From Eonycteris spelaea (lineage: Eukaryota > Chordata > Mammalia > Chiroptera > Pteropodidae), in NCBI GenBank assembly GCA_003508835.1, contig PUFA01000003.1, positions 7,727,501 through 7,791,500 on the forward strand: 64,000 nt of DNA. Direction: 5' to 3'. Made by a program: the position numbers and the translations under genes. The notes beneath the pieces are model-generated. The model saw only the letters and a program-made list of their open reading frames with translations. It made no database searches and was not told where the DNA came from. The stretch's first letter is position 1; the number at the start of each line of letters is the position of its first letter. This document shows positions 58,430-64,000 of the stretch, in pieces.

Positions 58430-60400
58430 CAACATAACATTATTTGAATAATCCCCTAATATAAAGGACATTCTGTTGTATGTATGCGAATGCAAAAATG
58501 GATAGCATATTATTCTTGCTAAAACTCAAGGAAAGAGCAATTGCTTAAAAGATGATGTGGAATATAACGTGCTTTATTTAAGGTCAGCTGTTTGGGAATG
58601 AACCTGTGAAAATGAGGTAGAACTCCTAAGAGAGGTACAAATCAAACTCCTGTGACTTTTGGAGAGATCACTTCTTAAAGTGCAGGAGAGAACGTTTACA
58701 AGGGCAGAAAAAGTAGCCATTAACCTCTGTCTTGATGACAGCATTTAGTTTGGTTATATGGAGGTGGAAGGAACATGATTTGAGTCAGTATGAACAGGCT
58801 GAGCTTAGACAGATAGGAAAATATGAAGCCCAGAGTACAATAAGTTTAAAACTCTGGTGAAAGAGAAGAGTAAGGAGAAAGAAGTGATTTAGCTCAAGAT
58901 TTAGGCTGTATCACAATCTGGAGGGGAAAAAAGCAAGGGTTTTAAAATAGGAAAAACATATATCTGTACTTTTTTCTAGGTTGACTAGAAATAAAATTTT
59001 CAAAGATTCACTGAAGTTCATTTTGTTTGCAAGCAGTTGTAGCAACAATGGGAATTTCAAGAATCTTTACATGCCTTACAGATTTCTTTCTTGAACAAAT
59101 AGTTATATAGTATTTATATTTATTTCCCAAGTCACTGAACTGCATTCCAACTTGAAACAGGCACAAGAATGTCAAATGTAGAAAGACTTAAATTCTTCTG
59201 CAACTTAAAAGAATACCTATGATTTGTCATATTTTCATGATTCCCATGTAAGTGACATTTATTAAATATGTAGCTAAGTAAGTCATATAAATAATATAAG
59301 TCAAAGAAAGTAATATAAAAAAAAACTACTTGTACTTTTCCCTTGTGCTTATTTTAAAATCTATTCATTCTTTAATTCATTTATACAATTATTTATTATA
59401 TGTCACCCTTTGCTATATCTTGTACTAGACACAGAGTATAAAAAGTGACAAGACATATACTATTATCAAGAAATTCAATAGTTACATAACACATGGTGGT
59501 TAAAGCATGAGACAGTGTGTATGTATGTCAGAGAGAGAAAAGAGACTCAAAAAATAATTCAGACTATAAAAATCTGATTGCAGAGAGGCATTCTAAAAAG
59601 GAGATGGTATAAGCAAATGTCCAGAGTGAGAAGCAGCATGGAGGACAAAGAGAACTACACACAACTTGGTAATGTTGGAATATAAAGCATAAAGATAGAT
59701 AACAATGGCTCAAAACAAACATGGGAGTCCATCAGGGGTTAGATTACTGAAAAAGTGTGGACATAGTCATTGAAGGGTTTTTTAAACAGCTGTGAGGAGG
59801 GAGGTTTTGAAAATGGTAAATCTAGCCACAGGGAGACAAAATAGAAAGCTGTTGGGGTAATCCAGATGAAAAATGATAAATGTATAAACTAGGACAATGA
59901 TAATTGTGATAGGGAAGAAAGACAATAGAGTCAAAATTTGTTTAGCATGTAAATTATAAGATTTGAAATTGTTTGTGGTGTAGAGGGAGAGCAAAGAGTC
60001 AATGATGATAACCAGCTATCTATAAGAATAACTGGATCATGGATGGTGCAGCCAAATAAAAGAAAAAAAATTAATAGATCACAGAACAACAGGAGTTAAG
60101 AGGAAAATTCAGGGTTGGACATTTTGTGTTTCAGGTGCTTGTAAAATTTCTAGTTGGAGATGTCCAGTGGTCAGGTAGATACAAAAGTCTGAAGCTCAGG
60201 ATAAAGACTTGAGAGTCACTACATACGTATATAATACATAAAAGTGGATTAGACCACCCAGAAATAACAGAGCTAATATTAATAGAGCAAAGGAAATAGT
60301 TTATGTTTCAGTGGAAGAAGAAGAGTCTGTGCAGAAGACTAAGGGTAATGCACACAGTGGTCAGGGCAGATTTAGAAGAGAATAAATAGTTCTTTAGGAA
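58430..60400 (+). repeat. Old interspersed repeat-like sequence, two diverged segments
   Basis: Segments at about 58430-58980 and 59340-60400 show the block order of the unnamed family seen earlier. Examples are 'CAAATGTCCAGAGTGAGAAG', 'GATTACTGAAAAAGTGTGG', 'GGTAATCCAGATGAAAAATG', 'AGTTGGAGATGTCCAGTGG', 'TCAGGTAGATACAAAAGTC' and 'TGAAGCTCAGGATAAAGAC'. This is the longest stretch of that family in the window. Sequence between 58980 and 59340 is unassigned. Confidence 0.4.
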
Positions 60401-60436
60401 CTAAGAGGTTGTCAGTATAATAATGAATTGCATCCA

Positions 60437-60786
60437 CTGTGGTCTGAATGCCCCCCACCCCCACCCCTCGCCTCGCCATTCATATGTTGAAATCCTAAGC
60501 CCTAAAATAAAGGGAGATATTAGGAGGTGGTGCCACAGGTGGTATTTAGCTCATGAGGGTGGAACATTCATGAATGGGATTAGTGTTCTTAGAGATCCCA
60601 ACAGAGCTCCTTCTCCTTTCTATCATGTGTGGACACAGTGAAAAGGTCCTTGCTATGAACCAGGACAAGTACCATGCTGGCACCTAGACTTCCAGCCTCC
60701 AGAATTGTGAGATACATTTCTGTTGTTTATGAGCTACCTCATTTGTGGTATTTTGTTATAGTAGCCTGACTGGTGGGTCTAAGACA
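60437..60786 (+). mobile_element. MaLR LTR (MST/MLT1A-type), nearly complete
   Basis: It has 'TGTGGTCTGAATGCCCCCC' at the start, then 'CATTCATATGTTGAAATCCT', 'AGGAGGTGGTGCCACAGGTG', 'CTCATGAGGGTGGAACATTC', 'ATGAATGGGATTAGTGTTC', 'TGTGGACACAGTGAAAAGG', 'GCCTCCAGAATTGTGAGATA' and 'TTGTTATAGTAGCCTGACTG'. It ends 'TCTAAGACA'. This is an ERVL-MaLR solo LTR of the younger MST/MLT1A kind. The 72-codon frame at 60423-60641 is a reading of the LTR. Confidence 0.93.
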
Positions 60787-60983
60787 ACATCTTGTTAAGA
60801 GGGGGAAATTTTTCAAATGGCCAACTTCTGCTTGCTTGTTTAATGTTAAACAGGGTGTAGTTCTAGGAGATACTCTGTGCAAAGATATGCTAATGTTAAC
60901 GGTGTAGTTATCCTGTGCAAAGATGTGCTAATGGCTAACTTCTGCTTCTGTAAACCTGCTTGCTTGTTTGATGTAGTTTTAGG

Positions 60984-60993
60984 CTTTATAAGC
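60984..60993 (+). promoter_or_regulatory. TATA-like element of the solo LTR
   Basis: CTTTATAAGC lies about 60 bases upstream of the AATAAA signal, a plausible U3 core promoter. Whether it is active is unknown. Confidence 0.6.
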
Positions 60994-61051
60994 TGCCTCC
61001 TCTGGAAGTCTGAGGCTGACTCTAGTGGGGAGAGTCAGTCCCCAGCCTGCT

Positions 61052-61057
61052 AATAAA
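61052..61057 (+). terminator. Polyadenylation signal of the solo LTR
   Basis: AATAAA in 'GCTAATAAAGGCTC' lies about 55 bases before the LTR end, consistent with the R region of a compact retroviral LTR. Confidence 0.7.
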
Positions 61058-61117
61058 GGCTCATAATTAATCTCGATTGGCTCCGTGGGTCTTAGATTTG
61101 AAGTGCCACAACAATCT

Positions 61118-62855
61118 AAACCCATACATAGGAGCATTCAATACAACAGAAAAGTCCTGTAAGATAATGACTAAAATGTGGCTGATGCTTAATCAAAAGA
61201 ATTTCTTACAAAATTATTTTATTTAACAAAAGCACCAAGGTATTGTTGATTTTTGAACGTAACTAAAAATAGCAGGCCCAGATATACTGGTTATTTGAAT
61301 TCTTATGTTTCTTTTATTGAAACTTTAGAGAAAGCAGACAGTGTACTGGTATATTTTAAAAATCAATTTGTCTAGTAATTTTCTTCACAAAAACTCAACA
61401 ATCATATTTGGAAATACTTTTGTTCTTGAGAAAAACTTGATCTAACAAATTTAGTTTTCTACTGCATTTGACTGACAAGTACCCTTTTCTTTAAAAATGT
61501 TTTTCGTACTTCCTTGACAGTGAATTCTGACCTTACTGTCAATGGTCCAGTTCTGGGATGTGGATGTCTTCTTCACCCTCAGGAAGTTTATTAAAACATT
61601 TAAACTATCTTGGTTCAATCTGATCTTCAATTCTCTTTGCTTCTTCATGGAACCATGTTAGGGACCAATGGTAAAGCTATATTTTAAGCCTGTTTAGTAA
61701 TATATAAATTGGATTTTTAAACTTTCTATGTGAAAACTAGGCTAGCCCCTTATTAAACCATGAGTTATTAGTAGAAATGTTAAGTTTCATTCATTTTTTA
61801 AAAGATGCAGTACAATTATTTGAAGTTGTCTAGAGATGGGAGCAAGAGGCAGAAGCACCATTGCTGTAACAGAAATCTTGTCTATTGGAATGAAATCTTT
61901 AAACAGAATAGAAGTCTATGCTATGTGCTTAATAATTTGAATTATTTTTACTTCCCTTTTCACTGAGAGTCAAGTGGTACTTTAATTTTACTGTAAATTA
62001 TGCAGAAATTAAAACTGACTGGAAAAACAGCTCTAGTTTTTGAAGAAATGTATGATAATTCCTATTAGCAAAGAAAAAGTAGGTTGTATTACCAGAGCAA
62101 ACAATTATATTCTAAAAGTTTTGTTATTATGATAAGAGCTAAAATGCTGGATATTCAACATGGATAAATTAGCTAGAGACTGTAAAATCAGACGGAAGTA
62201 AGGATAAAATTATAAAATTCTCAAAAGTGCATAAATGTATCAGGAAAGCTTGGAGATAGACTACACAGTGGAGGTTATATCATAAAAGTTTAAGATATAT
62301 AACTATATGTCTAATTTTCTCATATCTTTGAAATATTGGTCTTCATTTTATTTATTGATTTTTCCACCTTTCATATTGATTGGTCAATAAATTAGATATA
62401 CTTGTAGATTTGGACTTCCGCTTCTGACTCATCACCTGCCAAGGTGTTCCATAGACCTTCTAATGTAGAACAACCAAAACCTAGAATGGCACATTCTTTG
62501 GAACATTCTTATCTCCTAGGAGGTAGTGATGGCTTTCAAGAGTCTCTCCTGCTCACTTAAAAAAATTAGAGCAGGGACCAGAGCAAAAGGAAGCTGTGGG
62601 GAAAGATGAAGTTATCTAAGGAGAGAAGCTGTTAGTATCATCAATATCTCAAAATGGAATCTTAAGACAAATTAAAGATAGAGAAGGGGACACTTGGACT
62701 CCCATATCCCTCTTGTCTAAAGAAACAAGATGCACATCCTTTGCAGGGGGTGGGGGAAGGGGGAATATTTACTTAATTCTCAATATACACCAAAGGGCTC
62801 CCACCAATGAAATTTAATCAGTGATCTTACAATCAAGGATTACCATACAAACATG
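61118..62855. other. Unique sequence
   Basis: I recognise no gene or element with confidence. The part at 62400-62780 is more mixed in composition and includes a G-rich tract at 62746-62763 (GGGGG, GGGGG, GGGGG separated by one and two bases). It may belong to the following L1/HAL1-like element as its 5' end. Confidence 0.35.
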
Positions 62856-62859
62856 GGGG

Positions 62860-64000
62860 CAAGTCAGACAAAACAACAAGCAATGTATTCGGAATGCCAA
62901 AAACTCAAGATTTTTAAATTACAACATACAAAAATTAGAAAAGTTACATGTAAAGTATTAAAAAAATAAGTTCATAATCACAAAGGTGATCAGATAAAAG
63001 AGATTATTAAGAATAAAGAGAAATAATGAAACAAACAGAATTTCTAGAATATAATCTTCAAATAAAAACTTAATAAAACACTTAAAGGGTTAAGAAGTAG
63101 TATGGAGAAATATGAAGGATGTAATAAAAAGGGCTGAGGCATTTTTCATTGGAGTAATGAGTGAGAATGGAAGAAAGAGATGAGGTTAATGGAGACCACT
63201 TTAATTACCATGTCTCCACATATCCACACATCACAAAGGTGAGCTAACAAATAACACGTAGCTTATGCCTGCAATGTGATTCGAAGACAGAGAGACTACA
63301 AAGCCCAATTTAGATGAAAGTCAGGAAATACATTTCCCAAGATCAGCAGAGCCAGCCCTGGAGCACACACTGGAATGAAGCAGTGAACAGTGGCTATACA
63401 GAGTGAAACAGGCTCTGGGTGGTAGCCTAACATAGATATCATCAACAAGAGTTTGCCTTCAGAGGAGAGGGCCCTTTTTGAATATAAAATACCTGCAGAA
63501 AGTTCGATACCTGATGGTTCAAATACTAGCTAATAAATGTGTGGAATCTGATGTAGCAGTTTTGGAAAGGCTCTATTTCAAGTTGAGAGAGAGCAGCATA
63601 AAAGGCAGATGCATCCCTTGGTGAAAGAGTAGAAGACAATAGCTGAGAACAGTGTCCTTACACAACTGGAGTCTCTGAAGATAAAAATCAAATCAACTGA
63701 ACAGAACTAAACTGTAAAACTATGACTCAAGAATATTTTTCTGAAATGAAAGATCAGAACCCACATATGGAAAAGGCACACTGTGTTTATGGGAGAATAG
63801 TTCCAGAATGATCACCTTCTAGATATATAGCTTGGTAAAACTAATACATTTTATAAATAAGTAGAAAGAAAAGTCAATAAGCTCAATAATAATAAACCTC
63901 AATAATAATATGTAAAGCAAGATAACATCAGAGCAATTCTTAAAAATATATTGAAGAAAAGAAAGTATGAGCCAGTACTATCTTTCTGGTACCAAAATCA
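62860..64000 (+). mobile_element. L1/HAL1-like 5' region, sense, running off the window
   Basis: A-rich sense-strand text resembles L1M/HAL1 ORF1 and its surroundings. Examples are 'CAAGGATTACCATACAAACA', 'GGGGGCAAGTCAGACAAAAC', 'ACAGAATTTCTAGAATATAA', 'TATTTTTCTGAAATGAAAG' and 'GTTCCAGAATGATCACCTTC'. The identification is from style and a few phrases only. The element is cut by the window end and codes for nothing intact. Confidence 0.5.

Larger units (their letters stand above)
60793..61113 (+). mobile_element. Solo retroviral LTR, class I (ERV1)-like, with 4-bp target duplication
   Basis: The 321-base unit begins TGTTAAGA and ends CCACAACA (TG...CA ends). It is flanked by ATCT at 60789-60792 and ATCT at 61114-61117, a perfect 4-bp duplication, as gammaretrovirus-like ERVs leave. 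Inside, in LTR order, are a U3 with internal duplications, a TATA-like CTTTATAAGC at 60984-60993 and a polyadenylation signal AATAAA at 61052-61057. No provirus interior is present, so it is a solo LTR formed by recombination. I cannot name its family. It lies 7 bases after a MaLR LTR. Confidence 0.85.

Overview
The window looks like AT-rich, non-exonic DNA from a placental mammal, most likely a primate. This rests on the repeat content recognised by eye: decayed L1, L2 and MIR elements, MaLR-type (MLT1/MST-like) LTRs, a MLT2-like LTR, hAT-type DNA transposon remnants and a 5S rRNA pseudogene. I recognised no Alu, rodent B1/B2 or carnivore/ruminant tRNA-SINE. No complete protein-coding gene is present. 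The long open frames are chance frames in microsatellites or old repeats. The best candidate for host coding sequence is a 126-base putative internal exon on the minus strand (25570-25695). If it is real, the window is largely intronic to an unidentified minus-strand gene.

Layout. 1-16 kb: mostly unique AT-rich sequence with an L1 scrap (5.3 kb), L2 (9.4-10.0 kb), a duplicated (CA)n block (10.9-11.1 kb) and MIR copies. 16-23 kb: a repeat cluster with antisense L1, a LTR-like segment, MIR, L2, then a second antisense L1 broken by a hAT-type element and by a retrotransposed 5S rRNA pseudogene. 23-29.7 kb: mainly unique, holding the putative exon and other splice-framed open segments. 29.7-32.8 kb: a MLT1-like LTR and an old sense L1 with a MER5-type insertion. 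33-37 kb: unique. 37-41.4 kb: L2, L1, an AT palindrome with 24-bp arms, and a MLT1C/D-like LTR. 43.4-48.5 kb: MIR, L1, a MLT2-like LTR containing a 304-base uninterrupted pyrimidine run, an unclassified GC-rich block, another MaLR LTR and a long L2. 48.5-52 kb: unique. 52-60.4 kb: two sense L1 fragments, TG microsatellites, L2/MIR and diverged repeat-like sequence. 60.4-61.1 kb: a MaLR LTR followed by a retrovirus-type solo LTR with a 4-bp target duplication. The last ~1.1 kb looks like a L1/HAL1-type 5' region running off the window.

No operon or pathway can be read here. The most notable structures are the putative exon, the 5S retrocopy with its extra 3' segment, the polypyrimidine expansion inside a LTR, the AT palindrome, the GC-rich block and the solo LTR. 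Repeat families are named from memory of their consensus sequences without any search, so subfamily names are approximate and boundaries are good to about 10-50 bases unless stated.
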